Assembly: GCF_900129205.1 (NCBI RefSeq)
Contig: NZ_FQUK01000004.1
Location: 1 to 64,000, forward strand
DNA from: Thermomonas hydrothermalis
GTDB taxonomy: Bacteria; Pseudomonadota; Gammaproteobacteria; Xanthomonadales; Xanthomonadaceae
Length of the DNA stretch: 64,000 bases
Reading direction: 5' to 3'
The first letter of the stretch is position 1, and each line of letters opens with the position of its first letter. The notes beneath the pieces were generated by a model that was given only the letters and a program-made list of their open reading frames with translations, had not been told where the DNA came from and made no database searches. Position numbers and translations under genes: made by a program. This document shows, piece by piece, positions 1-11,333 of this stretch.

Positions 1-148
1 CCGCCGCCCCGCAGACCGGACAGGCCAGCCGGGCCGTATCGCACGACACCTCGAAGTGGATCGCCCCCTCATCCGGACGAAACGACACGCTGTCTACCGC
101 CCACGGCGGCGTCAGCCCCAAAGCCTGGGTGAAGAGTTGTTCTTGCAT
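1..148 (-). CDS. ISL3-family transposase, N-terminal fragment cut by window edge
   Basis: Read on the minus strand from an ATG at 148, this frame stays open to the window edge and gives 49 residues beginning [16 protein letters not shown] and ending in a CPVCG zinc-binding motif. The short LGL-PPW segment near the start followed by a Cys-x2-Cys-Gly about 45 residues in is the usual N-terminus of ISL3 transposases, which are DDE enzymes that move their own insertion sequence. The catalytic domain lies outside the window, so completeness cannot be judged. I could not find a terminal inverted repeat in the 75 bases before the pilin gene. The family call rests on a short stretch. Confidence 0.6.
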   Translation of the reverse strand, partial: MQEQLFTQALGLTPPWAVDSVSFRPDEGAIHFEVSCDTARLACPVCGAA

Positions 149-223
149 CCGCCAAGGCTGACATCATCCGGCGGCCCGTTCCACACCAGACGCGATGGAG
201 CCCATTCTTCGAGGGAACATCCC

Positions 224-619
224 ATGCGCGCTTCCCATGAGTCCGGTTTCAGCCTGATCGAGCTGATGGTGGTGGTGGCCATCATCGGGATTCTGGCCAG
301 TATTGCTCTGCCTTCTTACAACGAGCACCAACGTAAGACCCGGCGCGCGGCTGGCGAGGCCTGCCTGGTGGCCATGGCGCAACGGCTGGAGCGGGTGTAC
401 ACCACCGATCTCAGCTATGCCGGTGCGCCAGCGATCGGCACCCTGACCCAGGCGTGTGAGCCGGATACCTTAAACTTCTACACGTTTTCGCTCGCCACCG
501 CTGCCAAGACCTATACGCTTTCAGCCGTTCCGAAAGGCCCGCAGGCCGGCGACAGTTGCGGCACTTTGACCCTCAACCAGGCCGGTACCAAGACACCATC
601 GACATCGGGCTGCTGGTAA
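224..619 (+). CDS. pilE: Type IV (minor) pilin, PilE-like
   Basis: Pilin subunit of 131 residues for type IV pili, assembled in the inner membrane and exported as a fibre. An 8-residue leader ends in Gly before [14 protein letters not shown], the prepilin peptidase (PilD) site with Phe+1 and Glu+5, followed by the hydrophobic N-terminal helix. The C-terminal half has paired cysteines ([10 protein letters not shown] ... GCW) as in PilE proteins. The ATG at 224 follows a GAGGGA ribosome binding site; an upstream in-frame start would put the leader deep inside the protein. In related genomes pilE ends a pilin/pilY1 cluster; here an ISL3 transposase fragment lies upstream instead, so the cluster may be interrupted just outside the window. 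Confidence 0.85.
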   Translation: MRASHESGFSLIELMVVVAIIGILASIALPSYNEHQRKTRRAAGEACLVAMAQRLERVYTTDLSYAGAPAIGTLTQACEPDTLNFYTFSLATAAKTYTLSAVPKGPQAGDSCGTLTLNQAGTKTPSTSGCW

Positions 620-686
620 CTCGTCGGTCCCAGAACGGGCGGCGCTACCGAACGACGCTCGGCCACCTTCATTCATTGCCTCGCCC

Positions 687-715
687 GCACCCGCCGTCTG
701 GCGGGTGCGTTCGTC
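687..715 (+). terminator. Probable intrinsic terminator after the pilin gene
   Basis: Perfect 9-bp stem GCACCCGCC (687-695) with GGCGGGTGC (700-708), loop GTCT, followed by a moderately T-rich GTTCGTCT. It lies 70 bases after the pilin stop. Confidence 0.55.
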
Positions 716-760
716 TGCGTGCGCCTTGTTCGTGCACTGGAGGTGTGTTGTGATGCCGTG

Positions 761-778
761 ACCGGCTGGGGAGCCGGT
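761..778 (+). other. Short hairpin in the leader of the TonB-dependent receptor gene
   Basis: ACCGGCT (761-767) and AGCCGGT (772-778) pair around a GGGG loop and are followed by TT. It lies 45 bases before the receptor start codon. It could be a weak terminator or a leader structure. No known riboswitch pattern was recognised. Confidence 0.3.
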
Positions 779-822
779 TTACGTTGCCATCAACGCAATC
801 ATCCTTGAGGGAGGGGTCGATC

Positions 823-3447
823 ATGTCGTGCCAGCATCTTCATTCCAATCGGTTGGCTACTGCGGTGGCCGTGGCGCTGCTGTGGTCCGGTGCGCTGCCG
901 GCCGTGGCGCAAACGGCACCTGCGGCCGGGTCGGCCGGGGAGCAAGCCCAAAACGAGCCGAAAACCCTGGACACGCTGGTGGTCACCGCGCAGAAGCGCG
1001 AGGAGATCATGCAGAACGTGCCGATCACCGTTACCGCATTGCCGCAGCAACTGTTGCAGGACAACAACGTGCGCGACATCAAGGACCTGCAGACCCTGGT
1101 GCCGGGGCTGACGGTTACCTCGACCCAGAACGAGGCCATCACCACCGCGCGCCTGCGCGGCATCGGGACGGTGGGCGACAACATTGGTCTGGAATCCTCG
1201 GTCGGGATCGTGATCGATGATGTGTACCGCCCGCGCAACTCGGTCGGCTTTGGCGATCTGGGCGAGCTGGATCGCATCGAGGTGTTGAAAGGCCCGCAAG
1301 GCACCTTGTTTGGCAAGAACACGTCGGCAGGCGTGATCAGCATCATCACCCGCAAGCCGGATTTCGAGTGGGCCGGCGGGGGCGAGCTTGGCATCGGCAA
1401 CTACAACGCACGTGGTGCGAACGCCTGGTTGAACGCGCCAATGTCCGACCGTACCGCGCTGCGGCTGTATGCCGCGCATCGTGAGCGCGACGGCTGGATG
1501 CGCGTCGTCACCGGCGCCGGCCCGCGGAGTGAACACCGCGACTACGACCAGAACTACGACACCTTCCGTGCCAAGCTGCTGTGGCTGGCCACCGATAACG
1601 TGGAAGTGCTGCTGGCGGCGGATGCCACCCACCGCAATGAAAATTGCTGTACTGCGGTGCAGCTGGTCAGCGGCAGCAGTGCGCCGCTGATCAATGCGCT
1701 GGGCGGCGGCAATGCCATCGCCATTCCTGCCAACCCGTGGGCGCGGGTGGCCTACAGCAACCGCGATACCACCCAGAAGATCGATGACAAGGGCGTGCAG
1801 GCCACGGTGACGGTCAGCATGGATGCGTTGGGCGGGGCGACCCTGACCTCGGTCACGGCCAGTCGGGACTGGTCGGCGATCAATGGCCGCGACTTCGATT
1901 TCAGCGCGGCGGATCTCATTTACATGAATCCGCAGAAGGACGAGTCCTACAACCAGTTCCGCACGTTCAGCCAGGAGTTGCGGCTGGCCGGCAGCACCGA
2001 GCATGTGGACTGGCTGGTAGGGGCGTTCTACAGCCATGAAACGATCCGCCGCACCGAAAGCTACCGGATCGGGGCGGCGTATGAGCCCTATCTGTCGATT
2101 GGCCTGTTGTCGCTGATCAATCCGCCTTCGGCCAGTCTGCCCAATGCGGCCAGCTTCCTTGCCGATGCCACCGGGCGTCCGTTCGGTACGGTGTTTGCGG
2201 GGCTGGGGGCGCTCGACCATTACCGCCAGACGGCGCGCAGCAGCGCGCTGTTCAGCAACAACACCTGGCACGCCAGCGAAGGCCTGGATGTCACCCTGGG
2301 CCTGCGTTACACCCGGGAAACCAAGGATCTGCGTTCGCAGTATGCCAACCCCAACGGCGGTCTTGGCTGTGCCTCATATTTCGATCCCAACGGCACTATC
2401 AGCGCCGCGGCCATCGGCCGCATCGCCACCGCCCTGACCGCACGCGGCGTGCCGTTCTCGCTGCTGCCGGCGGCCACCCAGCAGTCGATCATCAGCAATG
2501 TGGTGGCCTACAGCTGTCTGCCCTGGGCCAATGTGCTGCATAACGGCCGGGTCACCAATCAGTCGATGGCCGAAAACGAGTGGTCGGGCACGTTGAAGGC
2601 GGCCTATCGCTGGAACCCGCACGTCATGACCTATCTGTCCTACGCGCGGGGCTACAAGGCCGGCGGCTTCAACCTGGACCGCGTGCAGTCTGCCAATGGC
2701 CTGTCCAGCGGAGGTCCCGGCATCCGGCCGGTCAATGACACCTCATTCCCGGGCGAGTTCGTCAATAGCTGGGAGCTGGGGGCCAAGACCACCTGGGCGG
2801 GCGGCAACCTGCTGCTCAATGGTGCCCTGTTCCATCAGCGTTACAGCGATTTCCAGCTCAACAGCTTCCTTGGCACCAGTTTCGTGGTGCGTTCGATCCC
2901 GGAAGTGGTTTCGCGTGGGCTGGATGCCGAGCTGCTGTGGCAGCCCAAGTCGTTGCGCGGGCTGATGCTGCAGGCAGGCGCGATGTGGGCGGATACCCGC
3001 TACGGCAAGCACATCCCGGGGGCGGATTTCGTCTATCCGGGGGCGTTGTACAAGCTGCCAGGGGCGCGTATCAGCTTTGCGCCGGCGTTTTCCGGCACGC
3101 TGTCGCTGACCTATCAATGGGATATCGGCGCGACGCTGCGTGGCCGCTTCAACATCGGTGGCAAGTACATGACCGGCTACAACACCGGCTCCGACCTGGA
3201 TGCCGAGAAGTGGCAGAAAGGGTATGGGCTGGTCAATGCCCGGATCGGGCTGGGGCGCCGCGATGAACGCTGGCAGGTAGAGCTGTGGGCCACCAATCTG
3301 TTCAACCAGCGCTATCTGCAGGTCGGGTTTGATGGCCCGTTGCAGGCGCTGGGGACCCCGGAGCCGGGCAACCCCAGGAACACCTACGACGCCTTCCTGG
3401 GGGCGCCGCGGATGTTCGGGGCCACCTTGCGCCTGCGTTTCGAGTAA
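823..3447 (+). CDS. TonB-dependent outer membrane receptor
   Basis: Outer membrane ligand-gated channel of 874 residues that imports a scarce nutrient using TonB-ExbBD energy. It has a signal peptide (about residues 1-30, ending near AVAQ), then a TonB box LDTLVVTAQKR, a plug domain (about 50-170, with LKGPQGTLFGKN), and a 22-strand-type barrel. The sequence around the TonB box (QKREEIMQNVPITVTA) places it in the large CirA/FecA-like group whose substrates are diverse, so the ligand is unknown. The start at 823 was chosen over a TTG at 784 because it has GAGGGAGGGG just upstream and starts the signal peptide cleanly. The last residues are RLRFE; barrel proteins normally end in Phe, so the extra Glu is slightly unusual. 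Confidence 0.88.
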   Translation: MSCQHLHSNRLATAVAVALLWSGALPAVAQTAPAAGSAGEQAQNEPKTLDTLVVTAQKREEIMQNVPITVTALPQQLLQDNNVRDIKDLQTLVPGLTVTSTQNEAITTARLRGIGTVGDNIGLESSVGIVIDDVYRPRNSVGFGDLGELDRIEVLKGPQGTLFGKNTSAGVISIITRKPDFEWAGGGELGIGNYNARGANAWLNAPMSDRTALRLYAAHRERDGWMRVVTGAGPRSEHRDYDQNYDTFRAKLLWLATDNVEVLLAADATHRNENCCTAVQLVSGSSAPLINALGGGNAIAIPANPWARVAYSNRDTTQKIDDKGVQATVTVSMDALGGATLTSVTASRDWSAINGRDFDFSAADLIYMNPQKDESYNQFRTFSQELRLAGSTEHVDWLVGAFYSHETIRRTESYRIGAAYEPYLSIGLLSLINPPSASLPNAASFLADATGRPFGTVFAGLGALDHYRQTARSSALFSNNTWHASEGLDVTLGLRYTRETKDLRSQYANPNGGLGCASYFDPNGTISAAAIGRIATALTARGVPFSLLPAATQQSIISNVVAYSCLPWANVLHNGRVTNQSMAENEWSGTLKAAYRWNPHVMTYLSYARGYKAGGFNLDRVQSANGLSSGGPGIRPVNDTSFPGEFVNSWELGAKTTWAGGNLLLNGALFHQRYSDFQLNSFLGTSFVVRSIPEVVSRGLDAELLWQPKSLRGLMLQAGAMWADTRYGKHIPGADFVYPGALYKLPGARISFAPAFSGTLSLTYQWDIGATLRGRFNIGGKYMTGYNTGSDLDAEKWQKGYGLVNARIGLGRRDERWQVELWATNLFNQRYLQVGFDGPLQALGTPEPGNPRNTYDAFLGAPRMFGATLRLRFE

Positions 3448-3603
3448 GGACAACAGCGCCCGCCTGAATGTGTCAGCCCGGATCGCCTCCGGCCCTGTGC
3501 CGGGCGCGACACGGGCTGGCATGTCATGCGTGGATGTGTTCAGATCGCGCCCAACGCACACTTGCCAGGCCCGCGGGTGCGGGCAGCATTCAGCCCTTGC
3601 CGG

Positions 3604-4131
3604 ATGACCGTGATGCACATTCCCACCGATGCCGACCTCGCTGAACTCGCCCGTTGTGCCGGTGCCGCGCTGCAGGCACAGCGGCAGATGCTGGTGACTG
3701 CCGAGAGTTGTACCGGGGGCTGGATCGCCAAATGCATCACCGACATCGAAGGCGCGTCTGCCTGGTTCGACTGCGGCATGGTCGCCTACAGCTACGAAGC
3801 CAAGCAGGCGCTGCTCGGCGTACATCCCAAAACGCTGGAGCAGTTCGGCGCGGTCAGTCGGGAAACGGTGGTGGAAATGGTATCGGGCGCGCTGGTGCAT
3901 TCCGGTGCGACCGTCGCGGTGGCGGTCACCGGCATCGCCGGCCCCGGCGGCGGCAGCGCCGATAAACCGGTCGGCACGGTCTGGATTGGCTGGAAGCGGC
4001 GCGGCGGCTATGCCCGTGCCGAGGTCTTTCATTTCGATGGCGACCGTGAGGCCGTGCGCCGGCAGACGGTGGCAACCGCGCTACGTGGCGTGCTGGCGCT
4101 GCTGGGCCGCCTTGAGGGCGTCGTCGAATAA
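3604..4131 (+). CDS. pncC: Nicotinamide-nucleotide amidase (CinA C-terminal domain protein)
   Basis: Predicted to hydrolyse nicotinamide mononucleotide to nicotinate mononucleotide in NAD recycling. The 175 residues cover only the CinA C-terminal domain: TAESCTGGWIA near residue 40 contains the catalytic Ser, and VAVTGIAGPGGGSADKPVG near residue 110 is the conserved glycine-rich loop. The N-terminal MoaB-like domain of full CinA is absent, as in E. coli PncC. Two ATGs (3604 and 3613) are possible starts and differ by three residues. It lies just upstream of lexA, an arrangement common in this group where it may be read with SOS genes; no LexA box is visible in front of it. Confidence 0.85.
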   Translation: MTVMHIPTDADLAELARCAGAALQAQRQMLVTAESCTGGWIAKCITDIEGASAWFDCGMVAYSYEAKQALLGVHPKTLEQFGAVSRETVVEMVSGALVHSGATVAVAVTGIAGPGGGSADKPVGTVWIGWKRRGGYARAEVFHFDGDREAVRRQTVATALRGVLALLGRLEGVVE

Positions 4132-4204
4132 CCCGGCGCGTCCCGCTGACCACGGAAGACCTTTCCAAGCGGCGGGTGGTCGCAAGGCTTGCGTTGGTTG
4201 TCGG

Positions 4205-4219
4205 TTAGTAGTATTACTA
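4205..4219 (+). promoter_or_regulatory. LexA box upstream of lexA
   Basis: TTAG (4205-4208), six bases, TACTA (4215-4219): an exact match to the Xanthomonas/Xylella LexA consensus TTAG-N6-TACTA, and largely palindromic. It sits five bases upstream of the lexA start codon, so LexA binding should block its own transcription or initiation. Confidence 0.88.
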
Positions 4220-4224
4220 CACAC

Positions 4225-4860
4225 ATGCAACTGACCGATACCCAGCGCGCCATCCACGCCTTCATCGCCGAACGGATCGAAGCCGACGGGTTTGCCCCGT
4301 CGCAGGTGGAGATCGCTCGCGCCTTTGGCTTCAAGGGGGTGCGCGCCGCCCAGTACCACCTGGATGCCCTGGAGGCGGCCGGCGTCATCGAACGTCGCCC
4401 CGGCCGGGCGCGCAGCCTGCGGCTCGTGCGGCTGCCGGAGGGCCCGCGGCAATTGCCGCTGCCAGCCAATGACGACGCCTTGCACCTGCCGGTGCTGGGG
4501 CAGGTGGCCGCAGGGGTGCCGATCGGTGCCGACATCGGCAGCGACCAGGTGCTGCTGCTGGATCGGGCGCTGTTTTCGCCCAGGCCGGACTACCTGCTCA
4601 AGGTCAAGGGCGATTCCATGCGCGATGAGGGCATCTTCGACGGCGACCTGATCGGCGTGCACCGTACCCGCGAGGCCCGCAACGGCCAGATCGTGATCGC
4701 TCGGATCGACGACGAGATTACCGTCAAGCTGCTCAAGATCAGCCAGGGCCGGGTGCGGCTGCTGCCACGCAATCCCGACTACCCGCCGATCGAAGTCCGG
4801 CCAGGGCAGGACTTCGCCATCGAAGGCCTGTACTGCGGCCTGGTGCGCCCGAATGCCTAA
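4225..4860 (+). CDS. lexA: LexA SOS repressor
   Basis: Transcriptional repressor of the SOS regulon with 211 residues. An N-terminal winged helix-turn-helix (about 1-65) is followed by a hinge and a C-terminal S24 autoprotease. The self-cleavage site is Ala-Gly in VLGQVAAGVPI (about residue 94); the catalytic Ser is in KGDSMRDEGIFDGD and the catalytic Lys in DDEITVKLLKI. The ATG at 4225 is used because it starts the HTH domain (MQLTDTQRAIHAFI) and abuts the LexA box. The recognition helix (VEIARAFGFKGVRAAQYHL) differs from the E. coli type, consistent with the different operator. recA follows 195 bases downstream on the same strand. Confidence 0.96.
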   Translation: MQLTDTQRAIHAFIAERIEADGFAPSQVEIARAFGFKGVRAAQYHLDALEAAGVIERRPGRARSLRLVRLPEGPRQLPLPANDDALHLPVLGQVAAGVPIGADIGSDQVLLLDRALFSPRPDYLLKVKGDSMRDEGIFDGDLIGVHRTREARNGQIVIARIDDEITVKLLKISQGRVRLLPRNPDYPPIEVRPGQDFAIEGLYCGLVRPNA

Positions 4861-4970
4861 GCCGCTGCGCCATTGTCTGATCATTGTTGCGCCGGAGTCC
4901 GGTGCGTGCGGCGGCATTTCCCGATCCCGGCCGGGGGCTGGCGGCGCCATCTTTGATGTCGTGGCGGGCT

Positions 4971-4987
4971 GTCGCAGCTGGTGCGAC
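4971..4987. other. Inverted repeat upstream of recA
   Basis: GTCGCA (4971-4976) and TGCGAC (4982-4987) form a perfect 6-bp inverted repeat with a 5-base spacer, about 70 bases before recA. It does not match the LexA box seen at lexA. It may be an operator for another factor or a transcript hairpin. Confidence 0.35.
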
Positions 4988-5055
4988 GGACCCGCAGTAG
5001 CCTGACCACATTGCAGCCACTCCAGACTTTCCCTCAAGACTCAAGGAGCACCCCG

Positions 5056-6090
<1,035 letters not shown>

Positions 6091-6137
6091 CTCTAGCCTT
6101 GCAAATAGTGCGCGATAGTATCCTCATAGAAAACACC

Positions 6138-6371
6138 ATGAGCACTGGCAAGGCGGCGAAGCTGCTTGGCGTGGGCGTGACGGTCAAGACGCTGCAACGG
6201 TGGGGGCGTGAGGGGCGGCTGATCCCGTTGGCACGAACCGACAGCAATCGTCGGCTCTACAGTGATCTGAACGCGGCGTTGAATCTCAAACGGCTGGCAA
6301 CCGCAACTGCCCACCCGTGGCGAGTCCGTCCAGCAATGGCGGCACTGCGGCAGAGAGGGTTTCTGCCGTAG
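6138..6371 (+). pseudogene. IS607-type TnpA 5' remnant fused to tnpB tail sequence
   Basis: The ORF of 77 residues starts MSTGKAAKLLGV, followed by TVKTLQRWGREGRLIP and SNRRLYS, the N-terminal MerR-like helix-turn-helix of IS607 serine transposases. After residue 42 the sequence switches to DLNAALNLKRLATATA, which is the TnpB RuvC-III/C-terminal region (compare DLNAARNLERLATATA near 7738). A one-base deletion then shifts the frame and it stops at 6371. The serine-recombinase catalytic domain is absent. The protein could at most bind the left end. Whether it is expressed is unknown. Confidence 0.8.
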
Positions 6372-6469
6372 TCGGGAAAGTCACGCCTGTCAGAGACGAA
6401 TGCGGTCAGCAGGCCACGTCGGGGCAGGAAAAGAACCGTGCGCACCTTTGCGCACATTCTTGATAGCAG
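6264..6469 (+). ncRNA. omegaRNA-like cassette 1 (internal copy of tnpB 3' end and right end)
   Basis: 206 bases about 93% identical to 7738-7944 (13 substitutions and one gap by hand count). A 13-bp stem joins 6344-6356 to 6360-6372 with a GGG loop; all four substitutions between copies in this stem keep pairing, including a compensatory A-T to G-C change at 6354/6362. A second hairpin, GTGCGCA (6438-6444) with TGCGCAC (6449-6455), lies just before the end. In TnpB systems the guide scaffold is transcribed from this part of the element, and the guide is the sequence after the right end; here that would be 6470-6489, which lies in tnpA. Function as RNA is inferred. Confidence 0.5.
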
Positions 6470-6592
6470 ATGGTGCAAGACCTGATGACCATCGTGCATT
6501 GCTTCTCATCCAGGCTTTACGGCTTGCGCAACTACCGGAAAAAGCTGAACGAAGCGTTGAAGCTGGATGCTGATCCAACGCCACAGGGGTGA
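6470..6592 (+). pseudogene. IS607-type TnpA 3' remnant
   Basis: A 40-codon segment containing VQDLMTIVHCFSSRLYGL and NYRKKLNEALK, ending at TGA 6590-6592. This is the typical C-terminus of IS607 serine transposases. It follows directly on the internal right-end copy and overlaps the start region of tnpB, as in intact IS607 elements. With the N-terminal remnant at 6138 it shows that one tnpA gene was split and its catalytic middle lost. Confidence 0.75.
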
Positions 6593-6596
6593 AACC

Positions 6597-7938
6597 GTGC
6601 AACTGAGCCACAAGATCGCGCTTCGTCCGACGCCTGAGCAGGTGGACTATTTCAAGCGCGCCTGCGGCACAGCGCGTCGGGTGTGGAACTGGGCATTGGC
6701 TGAATGGAACCGGCAGTACGAAGCCGGTCGCAAGCCCAACGCGATGGCGCTCAAGAAGCAGTTCAACGCCATCAAGTACCGTGATCCTGAGTGGCTGGAT
6801 GAGAACGGGCAGCCGTGGATCAAGACCATCCATCGAGATGCCCATGCGCAGCCATTCAAGAACCTGGAACGCGCCTGGACACGGTTTTTCAAAGACCTGA
6901 GAGAAGGGAAAGAAGGCGTTTGAACCGAAGTTCAAGAAGAAAGGGCGTTGCCGTGACAGCTTCTATGTCGCCAACGACAAGTTCCAGGTGATCGGCACGG
7001 TGATCCGCCTGCCCAAAGTGGGCGAGGTTGCCATGACGGAGGCGCTGCGCTTTGATGGCAAGATTCTCGGTGCCACCGTCTCGCGCACGGCGGATCGCTG
7101 GTGTGTGGCGATTCAGGTCGAAGTGCCAGATCACATATTCCACCGCCATCGCACTGGAAATGGCATCGTTGGCGTTGACCTCGGCGTGAAAGCCGCCATG
7201 ACCCTTTCCAGTGGCGAAACGATTGCTGCACCCAAGCCGCTGAAAGCGGCACTGCGTCGGTTGAAGATTCGGAGTCGGCGGGTCAGCCGCAAGGTTGAAG
7301 CCGCCAAGGTGGCTGCTGGATTTGCGCCGAACGCCCGGCTTCCCAAAGGCACCCGGCTTCCCATCTCCAACAACCGGCGGAAGTCTGCTCGGACATTGGC
7401 GCGGCTGCACATGCGCGTCGCCAATCTCCGAGTGGATTTCATCCACAAGCTCACCACCCGACTCTGCCGCGAAAACCAAGCGGTGGTGATCGAGGATTTG
7501 CACGTCAAAGGCATGTTGGCAAATGACCGACTTGCCAGAGCAATCAGCGACGTGGGCTTTGGGATGATTCGCTCGCAGATGGAATACAAGGCGAACCGCT
7601 ATGGCACCCGGTTGGTCATTGCCGACCGCTGGTATCCGAGCAGTCGCCTGTGTTCGGTCTGCGGCTGGAAGAACGAGGCGTTGACGTTGAGTGACCGAGC
7701 GTGGACGTGTCCTGAGTGTGGGACACGACACGACCGCGATCTGAACGCAGCGCGCAATCTGGAACGGTTGGCAACCGCAACTGCCCTACCCGTGGCGAGT
7801 CCGTCCAGCAATGGCGGCACTGCGGCAGGAAGGGTTCCTGTCGTAGTCGGGAAAGTCACGCCTGTCAGAGACGAATGTGGTCAGCAGGCCACGTCGGGGC
7901 AGGAAAAGAACCATGCGCACCTTTGCGCACATTCTTGA
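6597..7938 (+). pseudogene. tnpB: TnpB RNA-guided nuclease, one-base frameshift
   Basis: About 446 residues when one extra A in GGGAAAGAAGG (near 6909-6911) is ignored. The first part (start GTG 6597 or ATG 6567, MQLSHKIALRPTPEQVDYF) stops at 6923; the second part continues in the next frame to 7938. The nuclease residues are all present: RuvC-I Asp in GIVGVDLGVK, RuvC-II Glu in AVVIEDLHVKG, zinc ribbon CSVCG ... CPECG, and RuvC-III Asp in RHDRDLNAARN. TnpB cuts DNA guided by an omegaRNA and helps the element persist. The clean active site suggests a recent break or a sequencing error. A start at 6988 could make the C-terminal part alone. Confidence 0.85.
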
Positions 7939-7944
7939 TAGCAG
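7738..7944 (+). ncRNA. omegaRNA-like cassette 2 (tnpB 3' end and right end)
   Basis: The last 200 bases of tnpB plus the element end. The stem 7819-7831 with 7835-7847 (13 bp, GGG loop) and the terminal hairpin TGCGCA (7914-7919) with TGCGCA (7924-7929) match those in cassette 1. The following 20 bases (7945-7964) are the recX start, so a guide from this copy would match the empty recA-recX junction, as expected of TnpB elements that re-establish themselves after excision. The RNA role is inferred from family knowledge. Confidence 0.55.
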
Positions 7945-7951
7945 GCATGAC
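7944..7951 (+). repeat. Right copy of 8-base repeat GGCATGAC flanking the IS607 element
   Basis: Matches 6084-6091. Joining the left flank to this copy restores GAGGAGGCATGACCGAC, in which the recA stop and recX start overlap as ATGA. Confidence 0.6.
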
Positions 7952-8438
7952 CGACGTTGAAGAACCCAGCGGCCAGCCAGCCCGGGCAAAACGTCGTCGG
8001 GCGGCACCAACCCCGTTGCAGCAGGCGGTGGCCCTGCTGTCCCGACGTGAGCATTCCCGGCGCGAGCTGGAACGCAAGCTGGTTGCCCGTGGCGTGGCAG
8101 CAGATGCCGCCGCAGCGGCCGTCCGACGGTTGGCCGAAGACGGCTGGCAGGACGACGCCCGTTTTGCCGCTGCCCTGGTGCGCGCCCGGGCGGCAAGCGG
8201 CTATGGGCCGGCCTATGTGCGGGCCGAGCTGTCCACCCATGGTGTGCCAGCCGAGCTGATCGATCAGGCGCTCAAGGAGATCGACGACTGGGCAGACGTG
8301 GCCCGTGATCTGGTGCGCCGGCGCCATCCGCAGGCGCTGACCGGCGACCGTGAGGCCCGGAACCGGGCCGCGGCGCTGCTACTGCGGCGTGGGTTCGACA
8401 TGGATCTGGTGCGGGCGGCCTGGTGCCCGACCGACTAA
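7947..8438 (+). CDS. recX: RecX regulator of RecA
   Basis: RecA filament modulator of 163 residues built of repeated three-helix units; [18 protein letters not shown] and [16 protein letters not shown] are typical repeat segments. The N-terminus carries a basic patch (ARAKRRR). The start ATG at 7947 is directly after the right end of the IS607 element. The original ribosome binding site GAGGAGG, encoded by the last recA codons, is now about 1.86 kb upstream; only AGCAGGC precedes the start, so recX is probably translated less well and is no longer coupled to recA. An in-frame start further upstream inside the element is possible but would add IS-encoded residues. Confidence 0.92.
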   Translation: MTDVEEPSGQPARAKRRRAAPTPLQQAVALLSRREHSRRELERKLVARGVAADAAAAAVRRLAEDGWQDDARFAAALVRARAASGYGPAYVRAELSTHGVPAELIDQALKEIDDWADVARDLVRRRHPQALTGDREARNRAAALLLRRGFDMDLVRAAWCPTD

Positions 8439-8565
8439 CAGTGCGGCCAGGGCCCTGCCGGTGACGGCGGGCCTGTACACTTGCAGGACTGGATTGCCGA
8501 CTCGACTGGTGTGGCCGCATTCTGTGCGGCCGCGCCCGGCCACGGCCCGCACTGTTGATGCCTGC

Positions 8566-11196
<2,631 letters not shown>

Positions 11197-11226
11197 GGCG
11201 CATGCCTGCCGATGCGCAGGCACGGC

Positions 11227-11256
11227 TTGTAGCATAGGAAGCTTGACCAGTATGAT
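11227..11256 (+). promoter_or_regulatory. Candidate sigma70 promoter for csrA
   Basis: TTGTAG (11227-11232), 18-base spacer, TATGAT (11251-11256), about 78 bases before the csrA start. Confidence 0.4.
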
Positions 11257-11333
11257 CGCCCAAATCTGGATGTCAGCCGGCTGGACTTCTTCTGGTCGTG
11301 CGTGAGCGCCAGCGACAGGGGAGTTGCAGAGCC

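Noticed and set aside
4971-4987. Inverted repeat before recA as a LexA box
   Set aside because: It does not match TTAG-N6-TACTA seen at lexA; kept only as an unexplained repeat.
6900-6990. Programmed -1 frameshift joining the two tnpB parts
   Set aside because: The downstream part is in the +1 frame, and an A-rich -1 slip would move to the wrong frame; a one-base insertion explains it more simply.
6264-7944. Repeated sequence as a CRISPR array
   Set aside because: Only two long copies 1.5 kb apart, explained by the IS right end; no short regular repeats anywhere in the window.
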